Shown here: positions 43,167 to 51,878 of the stretch, in pieces
How the letters are laid out: every line of letters starts with the position of its first letter
How positions within the stretch are numbered: position 1 is the first letter of the stretch
From: SHVO01 sp041905795
Lineage (GTDB): Bacteria > Pseudomonadota > Alphaproteobacteria > Rhodospirillales > Rhodospirillaceae
Length of the DNA: 64,000 bases
Assembly (NCBI GenBank): GCA_041905795.1
Contig: JAYRKL010000022.1
Span: forward strand, 1 to 64,000
Direction: 5' to 3'
The notes under the pieces: generated by a model
Database searches by the model: none
Told to the model about the DNA's origin: nothing
The model's input: the letters and a program-made list of their open reading frames with translations, nothing else
Program-made: the position numbers and the translations under genes

Positions 43167-43439
43167 ATGTCCAAACGCCTTGTCTCTGCCGCCTTCTGCG
43201 CCGCGCTGGCGATGTCCGGCGCCGCCATCGCCGCCGACACCACGACGCCGACCCGGCCCACCCTGACACCGCCCGCCGGCTTCACGCCCGGCACACGCCC
43301 GACGCTGCCCGCCGGTGTCACGCCGCCGGCGCGTCCGACAACGCCGCCCGCGGGCTTCACCCCCGGCACGCGCCCGACGCTGCCCGCTGGCGTCACACCG
43401 CCGGATCGCCCCACGCGCCCGGCGACGGCGCCGAAGTAA
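43167..43439 (+). CDS. Secreted proline-rich repeat protein (90 aa)
   Basis: A GGGGGGAAAG site precedes ATG 43167, and MSKRLVSAAFCAALAMSGAAIA is a signal peptide. The mature part is almost entirely two tandem copies of a 24-25-residue unit (TPPAGFTPGTRPTLPAGVTP followed by PARP or PDRP), a perfect 72-75-bp DNA repeat apart from a few bases. Such Pro/Thr-rich chains are extended and may span the periplasm or bind peptidoglycan or other surface polymers. No known family was recognised. A very strong hairpin terminator follows at 43461. Confidence 0.75.
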   Translation: MSKRLVSAAFCAALAMSGAAIAADTTTPTRPTLTPPAGFTPGTRPTLPAGVTPPARPTTPPAGFTPGTRPTLPAGVTPPDRPTRPATAPK

Positions 43440-43460
43440 GCCAGGCCTTCATCGTTATTG

Positions 43461-43500
43461 CCGGCCGCGCGGGCCTTGAGTGGCCCGCGCGGCCGGTTGC
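43461..43500 (+). terminator. Strong hairpin terminator
   Basis: Perfect 15-bp stem CCGGCCGCGCGGGCC/GGCCCGCGCGGCCGG with a 6-nt loop (TTGAGT), then TTGCGTTTTC on the plus strand. It ends the proline-rich repeat gene. Confidence 0.85.
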
Positions 43501-43675
43501 GTTTTCGGGTCTGCGCGCGGGGATTTTGTAACCCGCACGCATTTTCCCGCAGGAATACCGCGCAGGCCGCGTCCACAAGAGAGGTCACTCAGTCTGCGGG
43601 GGCCATGAGTCCGGACGGAGAGAACTCCGTTGCTCATGCTGCCGCGTGTCGTTCATTCCAGAAAGGAGGCCCGTC

Positions 43676-44281
43676 ATGGTGGCCGCTGTTTCCTCGACTT
43701 CTCCCTATTCCGGGGCGCCGCCCCAGATCTCGCCGCAGCAGATTCAACAGATGAAGCAGAACTGGCAGGATTTGAGCCAGGCGCTGTCGTCCGGCGATCT
43801 GTCATCGGCGCAACAGGCGTTCTCCGCCATCCAGGACGCGCAGCAACAGATGGGCGCGCCGCCGGGCGGGGCCAACGGCCAGATCTCCCAGGACTTCGCG
43901 GCGCTGTCGTCGGCGTTGGACTCCGGCGATGTCAACGCCGCCAAGAAAGCGTTCTCGACCCTGCAAAGCGACATGCAGAGCCTGCGGCCCCAGCGCGGTC
44001 CCGGAGGCGGCCCCGGCGGCGGTCAGGGTCCCGGCGGCGCCGGCAAGAGCGATGGCGCGGACGCGTCATCATCATCGTCGTCGGGCAAGACCATCACCAA
44101 CGAGGTCAAGCAGACCAACAGCAACGGCACCATCACCATCACCTATACCTACAGCGACGGTTCCACCTCGACCGTCACCGAGCAGAACCCGGTGCCGGTG
44201 GCGTCGCAGGGCGCGCTGGACGCAGGCAACAGCGCCCAGCTCCAGACGCTTCTGGCGGCGCAGGAGACGGCGTCGCCGTAA
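43676..44281 (+). CDS. Low-complexity protein with tandem helical repeats, unknown function (201 aa)
   Basis: A near-ideal AAAGGAGG site lies before ATG 43676. There is no signal peptide. After a Ser/Pro/Gln-rich head come two similar helical units, DLSQALSSGDLSSAQQAFSAIQ and ALSSALDSGDVNAAKKAFSTLQ, then a Gly-rich linker, a Ser run (ASSSSSSG) and a beta-like segment (GTITITYTYSDGSTSTVTEQNP). The overall look is that of a secreted or surface-associated protein of the type exported by a non-Sec route, but this is inference. The protein is Cys-free and low in hydrophobic residues. I do not recognise a family. Confidence 0.7.
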   Translation: MVAAVSSTSPYSGAPPQISPQQIQQMKQNWQDLSQALSSGDLSSAQQAFSAIQDAQQQMGAPPGGANGQISQDFAALSSALDSGDVNAAKKAFSTLQSDMQSLRPQRGPGGGPGGGQGPGGAGKSDGADASSSSSSGKTITNEVKQTNSNGTITITYTYSDGSTSTVTEQNPVPVASQGALDAGNSAQLQTLLAAQETASP

Positions 44282-44317
44282 TCCTCTTGCGGTAGCTTTC
44301 TCGGCGCGTGTCCACAG

Positions 44318-44348
44318 CGGCCGGCACAGAGGACGTTTGTGCCGGCCG
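44318..44348. terminator. Bidirectional hairpin terminator
   Basis: Perfect 11-bp stem CGGCCGGCACA/TGTGCCGGCCG with a 9-nt loop, placed between the convergent genes ending at 44281 and 44361. Confidence 0.7.
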
Positions 44349-44360
44349 AACGCGCGAGGT

Positions 44361-45422
44361 CTATTCGAGATAGAGCCGGCGCAGGCGGGCGATCTCGGCG
44401 GGACCGACGCCGGCTTCCTTGACGAGGTAGCCTTCGACGCCGCCCCACTTGGCCTGCACCTCGTCCAGCGCGTAGTCGAGCAGGGCGCGGTGGTCGGCGT
44501 CGTACAGCGGTTGCGGCTTGCTCATGCGGCCGTCCTTTTGCAGGGCGGCGAAGAAGGCGCCGACCGAGCCCTGCTCATAGGCGGCGGGATCCAGCTTCGG
44601 CATTTCGTATTCGGGCTGCCGGTAGACCGTGGAGAGGTGATAGTCCGCCAGCACCACGTCGCGCGGCGCACCCAGGGCGGTGAGCAGGATGGCGGTGACG
44701 AAACCGGTGCGGTCCTGGCCGGCCGAGCAATTATAGGCGGTGGCGCCGTCGCCCGCGAGCAGGGTCTTGAACAGCATCTTGATCTGCGGTGCCAGCATGG
44801 TGGGGAAGGCGCGGTAGGAATCGCCCACCTGCGACATGCTGGTTGGCAAGCTGCCGCCGTTCATGGTCTGCATGCGGTAGCCGATGGCGGTGTAGCGGAT
44901 GCCGTCGAGCCGGGTCGGCGCCAGCACGCGTTCCTCGGACGAGCGTAGGTCCACCAGGCTGGTGATCCCCAGGGACCGCACCAGCGCCACGTCGCCGTCG
45001 TCGAGCAGCGGCGTTCCGCCGGAGCGGAACAACAGCCCCCATTTCACATGTTTGCCGCCGGCGGCGGGGTAGCCGCCGAGGTCGCGGAAGTTCGAACCAT
45101 GGGTCAGCGGCACCGCGCGCTCGGCGACGCGCACGACGGTGGCGTCGCGGGTGTCCTTGAGCAAAAAGGTGGGCCGGCCGGCGGCGGCGGTTTCGAAACG
45201 CCCGGTCGTGTTGCCGCGCGACACCAGCCTGGCCGCGTCCAGCGCGCCGTCGGCGCGTTCGCTGAGGTAGACATCCACCGGCGCCGCGTCGGTCCAGGTG
45301 ATGACGACTTTATCCGCGGCGCGCGCGGCGGCCTCGGCGGTCACTCTGGCGGAAGCCGGCGCGGCGAGGCTCGCGATCAGCGCGGAAGCAACAAAGGCAT
45401 ATCGAAAAGCGGGGGCCGTCAT
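44361..45422 (-). CDS. Exported tyrosine-protein phosphatase (353 aa)
   Basis: AGGAG lies before ATG 45422; the signal peptide is MTAPAFRYAFVASALIASLAAPASA. An N-terminal beta domain (VVITWTDAAPVDVYLSE) is followed by the Tyr_phosphatase3 fold: HGSNFRDLGGYPAAGGKHVKWGLLFRSG, ITSLVDLRSSEERVLAPT, and the active-site P-loop AYNCSAGQDRTGFVTAILLTALG (CX5R). Periplasmic location suggests action on envelope substrates or as a nutrient phosphatase rather than cytoplasmic signalling. The fusion of an Ig-like beta domain to this phosphatase occurs in several Caulobacter- and Sphingomonas-like genomes. Divergent from TonB receptor 3, 236 nt away. Confidence 0.88.
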   Translation of the reverse strand: MTAPAFRYAFVASALIASLAAPASARVTAEAAARAADKVVITWTDAAPVDVYLSERADGALDAARLVSRGNTTGRFETAAAGRPTFLLKDTRDATVVRVAERAVPLTHGSNFRDLGGYPAAGGKHVKWGLLFRSGGTPLLDDGDVALVRSLGITSLVDLRSSEERVLAPTRLDGIRYTAIGYRMQTMNGGSLPTSMSQVGDSYRAFPTMLAPQIKMLFKTLLAGDGATAYNCSAGQDRTGFVTAILLTALGAPRDVVLADYHLSTVYRQPEYEMPKLDPAAYEQGSVGAFFAALQKDGRMSKPQPLYDADHRALLDYALDEVQAKWGGVEGYLVKEAGVGPAEIARLRRLYLE

Positions 45423-45658
45423 CGGAGAACTCCTGAGGGAAACTGCGGATGCGCCGGACTCTAGCGGCGCGCGGCGAAGATTCCGTGACACCTGCGCAAA
45501 GGCGCGGTGAAGAAATCGCGACGGTTCGGTGACGGTCCGTCAACGTCACAAAACCACTTCGCAACCGCAACAGAGTTGTCGCGGTCGTGCGTTACGTCAG
45601 GGCCCCTGACTCGGCTCGGCCGACTCATTTCCGCTCATTTTCTCTCCGGGGGATTCTC

Positions 45659-47941
45659 ATGACACCGTTTCATACCGGCTTTTCGCGCGCCGCCCTTTTC
45701 ACCAGCGCGGCGATGGCCAGCTTGCTCGCATTCGCGCCGGCGCAAGCGCAGACACAGGCCGCGGCGGCGCCGTCCGACAGCGCCCTGGAGGAAATCGTGG
45801 TGACGGCGCAGAAGATCGAGACCAACCTGCAGAAGACGCCGATCTCCATCTCGGTGCTGGCGGCCGACGACCTGGCCAACCGCCACGCCCAGTCGCTGGA
45901 AGACCTGGGTGACGGCTCGATCCCGTCCTTGCGGGTAGCGCCGTTCTTCGCGCGCAGTTCCGCGCTCACCATCGGCATGCGCGGCATCGGCTCGCTCGGC
46001 GACGCCAACCAGCCGGCGCGCGACCAGGCGGTGGGCGTCTATGTCGACGGCGTCTACCTGGGCCGCGCCCAGGGCCTGGGGGCGGCGATGTACGACGTGG
46101 AGCGCATCGAGGTGCTGAAGGGGCCGCAAGGCACGTTGTTCGGGCGCAACACCGAAGGCGGCGCCATCAGCATCGTCACCCGCAAGCCCAGCGGCGATTT
46201 CCGCATGTCCGCCGCCGCCGGCTTCGGCAACTATGAAGGCTACAAGGCCGAGACCCATGTCGACCTGCCGGCGTTCGCCAATATCGCCTTGAAGCTGGAC
46301 GGCATCGTCAGCCGCCGCGGCGGCACCGTCGGCAATCCCACCACTTCGGGCCAGCCGGACTTCAATTCCTACGACAAGCGCGGTTTTCACGCCGAAGCCC
46401 TGTGGAGCGACGGCGGGCCGCTGTCCATCGACTACTCCTTCGACATCACCAAGGACGGCACCACGCCGTACTTCGTGCAGCTGCTGGCGAAAGGCGCGTT
46501 GCCGCTGGCGCCGCTGTCGCCGCCGCAGCCCGAGCGGGCGGAGCGCGCCAATATCGGCGTGCCGCTGCGCGAAAGCGTCGGCGACATCAACGGCCACCGC
46601 CTGACGGTGAGCTGGGAGGCGATGGAGGACCTGGAGATCCGCTCGGTCACCTCGTTCCGCGGCCTGCGCCAGTCGCAGTTCGACAACGGCGCCACGGCGC
46701 TGTCGGTCTATGCACCGGGCGGCGCCTTCAGCCGCTACAGCCTGGCGCGGGTGCAGCAGCACCAGTCGAGCGAAGAGTTGCAGGCGCTGGGCACCTTCGG
46801 CGATTTCCAGGTGGTGGCGGGCGGCTTCTATTACCGCGAGTGTGTGCGCGACAACGCCCAGACCCCCAATTCGCTGCAGTGGAACGCCAACGGCACCGGC
46901 TACACCTTCCTGTCATTGGATTTTGACAACGTGCCGAAGGACCGCGCCAGCCACGTCACCACCACCAGCTACGCCGCCTTCGGCCAGGTGGTGTGGACAC
47001 CGCCGGTGTGGGACGGCATCGCCCATGTCACCGCCGGCGGCCGCTACACCAGCGATTCCAAGAAGGGGGCGCTGGATATCGTCAACGGCGCGCTGCCGAG
47101 CTATGTCGACGCCAACCGCAACACGGTCACGGGCGTCATTCCGCTCGACGCTTCCTGGGACCACTTCGATCCGCTGATCAACCTGGCGGTGGACGTGACG
47201 CCGGACATCAACCTCTACGGCCGCTGGAGCACGGCGTTCAAGGCCGGCGGCGCCAACTCGCGCTCGCTGACCTACCGCGCCTTCGATCCCGAGACCGTGT
47301 CCATGTTCGAGGTCGGCGCCAAGACCCAGTTCTGGGACAACCGCGCGCGCCTCAACCTCGCCGCCTATACCGGCGAACTCAAGAAGGTGCAGGTCGACTT
47401 CAGCGTCATCATCCTCAACAACAACCGCGGCACCCTGGAGACCACCAACGCCGCCACCGGCCGCACCAAGGGGATCGAAGCCGGCCTGATCCTGGCGCCG
47501 GTCCCGGGCATCAAGGTCTCGGCCGAATACGCCTATACCCATGTGTCGCTGTCGAAGGCGTTCAATCCGTTCACCAATGGGCAGGCGACGATCTATCCGC
47601 TGTATGTGCCCGAGAACGCCGCCACCTTCGGCGCCGACTGGGATCACGCCCTGACGTGGGCCACCCTCGGTCTGCATCTCGACGCCAACCTGGCCGACGC
47701 GCAATTCACCGGCACCACCGACCCGACCCTCAGCGACTCATCCTTCATCGTCAACGGGCGCCTGTCGCTGAGCGACATCGACCTGGGCCGGTCCGGCGGG
47801 CAGCTCCAGATCGCGCTGTGGTCGCGCAATCTGCTCAACGAGAAGCATGTGTTCCTGCGCAACTTCAATGCCTCGCTCGGCACCTACGGCATCTACAACG
47901 AGCCGCGCACCTTCGGCATCGAGGGAACCATCAGGTTTTAA
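45659..47941 (+). CDS. TonB-dependent receptor 3 (760 aa)
   Basis: ATG 45659 follows GGGGGATTCTC. The signal peptide ends near AQAQT; the plug entry is LEEIVVTAQKIETNLQKTPISISVL, then GMRGIGSLGD, VDGVYLGRAQGLGAAMYDVERIEVLKGPQGTLFGRNTEGGAISIVTRKPSGDF. The barrel ends NEPRTFGIEGTIRF. The plug sequence is of the iron-siderophore/sugar mixed class; a specific substrate cannot be named. The gene starts opposite the tyrosine phosphatase and is followed by a long hairpin (47954-47994) and then receptor 4, so these two receptors are probably separate transcripts. Confidence 0.94.
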   Translation: MTPFHTGFSRAALFTSAAMASLLAFAPAQAQTQAAAAPSDSALEEIVVTAQKIETNLQKTPISISVLAADDLANRHAQSLEDLGDGSIPSLRVAPFFARSSALTIGMRGIGSLGDANQPARDQAVGVYVDGVYLGRAQGLGAAMYDVERIEVLKGPQGTLFGRNTEGGAISIVTRKPSGDFRMSAAAGFGNYEGYKAETHVDLPAFANIALKLDGIVSRRGGTVGNPTTSGQPDFNSYDKRGFHAEALWSDGGPLSIDYSFDITKDGTTPYFVQLLAKGALPLAPLSPPQPERAERANIGVPLRESVGDINGHRLTVSWEAMEDLEIRSVTSFRGLRQSQFDNGATALSVYAPGGAFSRYSLARVQQHQSSEELQALGTFGDFQVVAGGFYYRECVRDNAQTPNSLQWNANGTGYTFLSLDFDNVPKDRASHVTTTSYAAFGQVVWTPPVWDGIAHVTAGGRYTSDSKKGALDIVNGALPSYVDANRNTVTGVIPLDASWDHFDPLINLAVDVTPDINLYGRWSTAFKAGGANSRSLTYRAFDPETVSMFEVGAKTQFWDNRARLNLAAYTGELKKVQVDFSVIILNNNRGTLETTNAATGRTKGIEAGLILAPVPGIKVSAEYAYTHVSLSKAFNPFTNGQATIYPLYVPENAATFGADWDHALTWATLGLHLDANLADAQFTGTTDPTLSDSSFIVNGRLSLSDIDLGRSGGQLQIALWSRNLLNEKHVFLRNFNASLGTYGIYNEPRTFGIEGTIRF

Positions 47942-47953
47942 GGCCGCGGCCCT

Positions 47954-47994
47954 CGGGAGCACTCCCTTGCGCGCAGCGCAGGGGAGTGCTCCCG
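47954..47994 (+). terminator. Long hairpin after receptor 3
   Basis: A perfect 13-bp outer stem CGGGAGCACTCCC/GGGAGTGCTCCCG with a nested GCGC/GCGC stem in the loop. No T-tract follows, so it may be a Rho-assisted or mRNA-stabilising hairpin rather than a classic terminator. Confidence 0.6.
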
Positions 47995-48094
47995 GCTGGA
48001 CGTGGGCCGGGCCGGTGACAGGAGCCAAGGACGATAAACAGTAATAAGAATTAGTTGCATTTTGTTGCGAAGCCCGGCATTTTCCGGCCAAGAT

Positions 48095-48111
48095 ATGCGA
48101 ATGACTCGCAT
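48095..48111 (+). promoter_or_regulatory. Fur-box-like palindrome upstream of receptor 4
   Basis: ATGCGA-ATGAC-TCGCAT is a perfect 6-5-6 dyad followed by TATTAATATT. It resembles the TGCGAATGATTCTCATT class of Fur boxes, lies 32 nt before the preferred start codon and would block transcription start when Fur is iron-loaded. Binding by Fur itself is inferred. Confidence 0.6.
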
Positions 48112-48142
48112 TATTAATATTGTCTTGGTGGGTGGAACATCT

Positions 48143-50356
48143 ATGGCCGGGAAATTCTCCTTCAAAAACAGTCTATTGATCTCGAGCTGCCTGGCGGCGG
48201 GGTTGGGCTGTGGGGCGGTGCGGGCGGCCGAAGATGCGGCGGCGGATGCCATCGACGTGGTGACCGTGACCGCCACCCGGGTCGCGGAAGCGCCGGAAAA
48301 CGTGCCCACCACCGTGAGCGTCATCACCGCCCGGCAGATCGAGGAGATGCTGGCCACCGACATCAAGGATCTGGTGCAGTTCGAGCCGGGCGTGGCGGTG
48401 CGCACCAACCCGGCGCGCTTCACCGCCGCCAGCTCCGCCACCGGACGTGACGGCAACAGCGGTTTCAACATCCGCGGCCTCGAAGGCAACCGCGTGCTGA
48501 TGATCGTCGACGGCATCCGCGTGCCGGACGCGTTCAGCTTCGGCGCGCAATCGGTGGGACGCGGCGACTACGCCGACATCGCGCTCTTGAAGGCGGTGGA
48601 AATCCTGCGCGGGCCGGCCTCGGCGCTGTACGGCAGCGACGGCGTGGCCGGCGTGGTGAACTTCATCACCAAGGACCCGGGCGATCTGCTGGCCGGCGGG
48701 CGGGATGTGTATCTCCAGGCGCGGGGCGCCTATGACGGCGCCGACGAAGGCTGGTCGGAAGGCGTGCTGGGAGCGGCGCAGAACGGCGCCTGGAGCGCGC
48801 TGGCGTCCTACGAGCGCCGCGACGGCCGCGCGCAGAAGAACAAGGGAAGCAATTTCTCCGCCAACACCGACCGCACCGCCGCGATTCCGCAGGACACCCG
48901 GTCGAACGCGGTTCTGGCCAAGGGCGTGTTCGCGCCGGACGCCGGCAATCGTTTCCGCCTCACCTACGATCATTACGACTCCGGGGTGGTCAGCAACGTG
49001 CTGAGCGCCATCGCCAAGCCGCCGCTGGCGGCCACCAGCACCCTGGGCCTGACGGCGCAGGACAACGCGCGGCGCGACCGGGTCATGCTCGACCACCACT
49101 TCACCGGCGACCTCGGGTTCATCCAGGACGCCAATTGGGCGGTCTACTATCAGGACAGCGCCACCACCCAGTTCTCGGCCGAGGACCGCAATACCTCCGC
49201 CGACCGCACCCGGCGCAACACCTTCAACAACCGGGTGTGGGGCTTCAGCCTGCAACTCGGAAGCTTGGCCGAAAGCGGCGGCGTGACGCATCACGTTGTT
49301 TACGGCGGCGAGGCCTCGTTCACGCGCCAGGAGGGCCTGCGCGACGGCACCGTGCCGCCGGTGGGCGAAACCTTCCCGACGCGCGCCTTCCCCACCACCA
49401 ACTACACCCTGGCCGGGCTTTATGTGCAGGACGAGATCGGGTTGCTCGCGGACCGGTTGAAGCTCTACCCGGCGGTGCGCCTCGACACCTATAGGCTGAG
49501 CCCGAAGGCGGACGCGCTGCTGGTGGGCTTCACGCCGGCTGCCCAGGACGGCAATCGTCTCTCGCCCAAGATCGGCGCGGTCCACGCGGTCACCGAGGAG
49601 GTGCGCCTGTTCGCCAATTACGCCCGCGGTTTCAAGGCGCCGGCGCCGTCGCAAGTGAACAATTTCTTCGCCAACCCGGTCCAGTTTTACACGTCGCTGC
49701 CCAATCCCAACCTCAAGCCGGAGACCAGCGAGAGCATCGACGGCGGGATCCGCTTCAATAGCGGAAGCATCGCCGCCGAAGTGTCGGGGTTCGCGGCCTG
49801 GTACAGCAATTTCATCGACCAGGTGCAGGTGTCGGGCACGTTCACGCCCGCCAGCCCCGGCGTCTTCCAGTATCTCAACGTCGGCAAGGCGCAGATTTCG
49901 GGGATCGAGGCGAAGGGTAAAGCCGGCCTGGGCGCCGGGTTCGAGGCCAACGCCGCGTTTTCCTATGCCCGGGGCGACACCACCACCGCCGGAGTGAAGA
50001 GCCCGCTCAACAGCGTCGAGCCGGTCAAACTGGTGGGCGGCGTGGGCTACCGTGACGCCGCCGGCCGGTTCGGCGGCCAGGTGGTCGCCACCCATTCCGC
50101 CGGCAAGAGCGCTGCGCGCGTCATGCAGAATTGCACCACGCCGTGCGCTACGCCGCCGGGGTTCACGGTGCTGGACGTGACCGCCTTCTGGAATGTCACC
50201 GGCTGGGCCGTGGTGCGCGCGGGCGTGTTCAACCTCACGGACCGAAAATACTGGTGGTGGAGCGACGTGCGCGGAATCGCGGCGTCATCCACGACCCTCG
50301 ATGCCTATACCCAGCCGGGACGCAACGTCCGTGTGTCGCTGACCGTGAAATACTAG
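48143..50356 (+). CDS. TonB-dependent receptor 4, hemoglobin/heme-type (737 aa)
   Basis: The start is put at ATG 48143 (MAGKFSFKNSLLISSCLAAG), since frames further upstream would run through the Fur-box-like palindrome. The plug has VVTVTATRVAEAPENVPTTVSVITARQIEEM, FNIRGLEGNRVLMIVDGIRVPDAFSFGAQSVGRGDYADIALLKAVEILRGPASALYGSDGVAGVVNFITKDP, the layout of the TonB-hemoglobin/transferrin/lactoferrin receptor family. Barrel markers are RFRLTYDHYDSGVVSN, NYARGFKAPAPSQVNNFF, and the C-terminus VRVSLTVKY with a preceding WWWSDVRG. Iron-regulated heme or hemoprotein uptake is the likely function. The stop codon is the first base triplet of a repeat element. Confidence 0.92.
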   Translation: MAGKFSFKNSLLISSCLAAGLGCGAVRAAEDAAADAIDVVTVTATRVAEAPENVPTTVSVITARQIEEMLATDIKDLVQFEPGVAVRTNPARFTAASSATGRDGNSGFNIRGLEGNRVLMIVDGIRVPDAFSFGAQSVGRGDYADIALLKAVEILRGPASALYGSDGVAGVVNFITKDPGDLLAGGRDVYLQARGAYDGADEGWSEGVLGAAQNGAWSALASYERRDGRAQKNKGSNFSANTDRTAAIPQDTRSNAVLAKGVFAPDAGNRFRLTYDHYDSGVVSNVLSAIAKPPLAATSTLGLTAQDNARRDRVMLDHHFTGDLGFIQDANWAVYYQDSATTQFSAEDRNTSADRTRRNTFNNRVWGFSLQLGSLAESGGVTHHVVYGGEASFTRQEGLRDGTVPPVGETFPTRAFPTTNYTLAGLYVQDEIGLLADRLKLYPAVRLDTYRLSPKADALLVGFTPAAQDGNRLSPKIGAVHAVTEEVRLFANYARGFKAPAPSQVNNFFANPVQFYTSLPNPNLKPETSESIDGGIRFNSGSIAAEVSGFAAWYSNFIDQVQVSGTFTPASPGVFQYLNVGKAQISGIEAKGKAGLGAGFEANAAFSYARGDTTTAGVKSPLNSVEPVKLVGGVGYRDAAGRFGGQVVATHSAGKSAARVMQNCTTPCATPPGFTVLDVTAFWNVTGWAVVRAGVFNLTDRKYWWWSDVRGIAASSTTLDAYTQPGRNVRVSLTVKY

Positions 50357-50461
50357 AGCATGATCGAGTCATATTGAATCGCGATCATGCTCTAATCTTT
50401 TTTTGGTTTGGTCGCATTTTCTGCGATGAACCGGCATCCACTTCATCGGAAAATGCTCTAG
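50354..50461. repeat. Dispersed palindromic repeat with AGAGCATGATC ends, acting as terminator
   Basis: First hairpin: TAGAGCATGATCG (50354-50366) pairs perfectly with CGATCATGCTCTA (50382-50394), followed by AATCTTTTTTT. Second hairpin: GCATTTTC/GAAAATGC (50414-50421, 50449-50456) with an inner GATGAA/TTCATC stem around an ACCGGCATCCACTT-like core. AGAGCATGATC and ACCGGTxTCCACTTT are hallmarks of a repeat spread through many alphaproteobacterial genomes. The receptor 4 stop codon TAG is part of the first stem. Confidence 0.85.
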
Positions 50462-50474
50462 AGTCCCGGTTCTC

Positions 50475-51359
50475 TCAGGCGCGGCGGGACCGCCACACCA
50501 GGAGGGAGGTGGCGTTGCCGGCGCCTTCGTCGAACAGGCCGGTCTCGAAGGTGGTGACCGCAAGTCCTGGATGGCCGCGGACCTGGTCGTAGAGATCGAC
50601 GTTGTAGTGCCGTTCCAGCGCGTAACGCCGGTCGGTCTCCCAGGCGGGATCGCCGGGGAAGGCCTGGAAGCCGATGGGCTCGAGGTGGATTCCGGTGAGG
50701 GCGGCGTGCGGGAAGCGCGCGCGCAAGGCGTCGAACAGCCTGCTCCCCAGGCGAAACACCTGTTCGACGGCGTGGAAGCTGTAGACCACGACGGATTTCG
50801 GCGCGCCGGTGACGGCGCCGAAATCCGGGTTCACGAAGTCGAAGGGGGCAAAGCCGGTTTTCAGCCCGGGGAACAGGCCGGCGATCAGGCCCGCGGTCGC
50901 GAGGCCCGGCGCCGCGCGCTCGAAGCCCCAATAGGCCGCGTCTTGCGGGCCGCCGTGGGTATAAACATCGAACAGCCGGTGGCCCCAGCCGCACCCCAGG
51001 TCCATCACCATGTCGCAATCGGCGGGCGCATGGGCCTTGACCGCATCGGTATGCAGTCCGGTCCAGGCGCGGATCACGCCCAATTGGGTGCCGTCGGTGC
51101 GCCGGCCATGTTCCATCCAGGCGCGCGGCGACGCGAGGAAGGCGGCACAGCGGCGCTCGAATTCCTCCCGGCCGATGGTGTCGCCGGAGGACCGGACGAT
51201 GACATCCCAGGCCGCCTGGAGAGAGTCGCGCAGGCGCGGAAAGGCCGCGGCGGCATCGCCGGGGGGCAACGCCTGCACCAGGTTGCGCGCATAAGCATAG
51301 AGCATACCGTAGAGCGCTTCGTATTTGGGGGCGACCCGCGGGTCCTGTTTTCCCTGCAT
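50475..51359 (-). CDS. Putative SAM-dependent methyltransferase (294 aa)
   Basis: The start is placed at 51359 (MQGKQDPRVAPKYEALYGML), but a longer form with an earlier start cannot be excluded as no good ribosome site is seen. MVMDLGCGWGHRLFDVYTHGG at residues ~117-138 is the SAM-binding motif I (DxGxGxG) of class I methyltransferases. It is followed by YWGFERAAPGL (acidic motif II position) and VVVYSFHAVEQVFRLG. The first 90 residues are helical and specific to this protein. The substrate is unknown. No signal peptide. Next to the receptor 4 repeat element. Confidence 0.7.
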   Translation of the reverse strand: MQGKQDPRVAPKYEALYGMLYAYARNLVQALPPGDAAAAFPRLRDSLQAAWDVIVRSSGDTIGREEFERRCAAFLASPRAWMEHGRRTDGTQLGVIRAWTGLHTDAVKAHAPADCDMVMDLGCGWGHRLFDVYTHGGPQDAAYWGFERAAPGLATAGLIAGLFPGLKTGFAPFDFVNPDFGAVTGAPKSVVVYSFHAVEQVFRLGSRLFDALRARFPHAALTGIHLEPIGFQAFPGDPAWETDRRYALERHYNVDLYDQVRGHPGLAVTTFETGLFDEGAGNATSLLVWRSRRA

Positions 51360-51447
51360 GGGGTCATGGCTAGCCCGAATAGGCGCGAATTTGAAGGAGA
51401 TTCCTGTGCGGGGCCCGGGGGAGGCCACGGCGAACGACAGGTCTGCG

Positions 51448-51741
51448 CTATCGTCCGCTTGTGCGGAACAGCCACAGGCCGGCGAGCAGGGTGAGCAGGG
51501 CGGTGCAGGCGAGGTGAATCACGGGCGCGAAGCCGTCATCGCGAAACACCGGGAGCATGGCGCCGGAGAACAGCGCCGCCAGCACCAGGGCCTTCAGGAA
51601 CAGCCACGGGGCGGAGGCGCCTGTGCCGGCCGCCGCGAAGGGCGCGCCGCGAAGCCGGCGCTGCTTGAGTTTCCACAAAAGCGCGAACACGGCGACGACC
51701 GCCAGGACCACGCCGATATGCGAGAGGCTGGCGATGCCCAT
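51448..51741 (-). CDS. Small inner-membrane protein of unknown function (97 aa)
   Basis: The chain has three hydrophobic segments (ASLSHIGVVLAVVAVFALLWKL, APWLFLKALVLAALFSGAML and APVIHLACTALLTLLAGLWLF) separated by a basic loop (LKQRRLRG), giving a topology with the loop in the cytoplasm. There is a GGAG-type site at modest distance before ATG 51741. Not recognised; similar tiny membrane proteins accompany transport or stress genes. Coding is supported mainly by the hydrophobic pattern and the lack of a competing gene. Confidence 0.55.
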   Translation of the reverse strand: MGIASLSHIGVVLAVVAVFALLWKLKQRRLRGAPFAAAGTGASAPWLFLKALVLAALFSGAMLPVFRDDGFAPVIHLACTALLTLLAGLWLFRTSGR

Positions 51742-51878
51742 GGTGCCGCATGTGCTCCGGGAGCTGTGGTTTCAGGGAAGCGATCTCACCGTACTCCAGC
51801 GCGCCATTGATGTGTAAGGGCATTTTGGTAGGGTGAGGACGACCGCCGCCTTTTGCCGAAGCCTGGGACGCCGCGCCT

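Noticed and set aside
43260..43425. Tandem repeat considered as a CRISPR-like array
   Set aside because: The repeat units are contiguous, in frame and code a proline-rich protein; there are no spacers.
48173..50095. Minus-strand frame of 640 codons opposite TonB receptor 4
   Set aside because: Shadow of the receptor; no start signals or domain.
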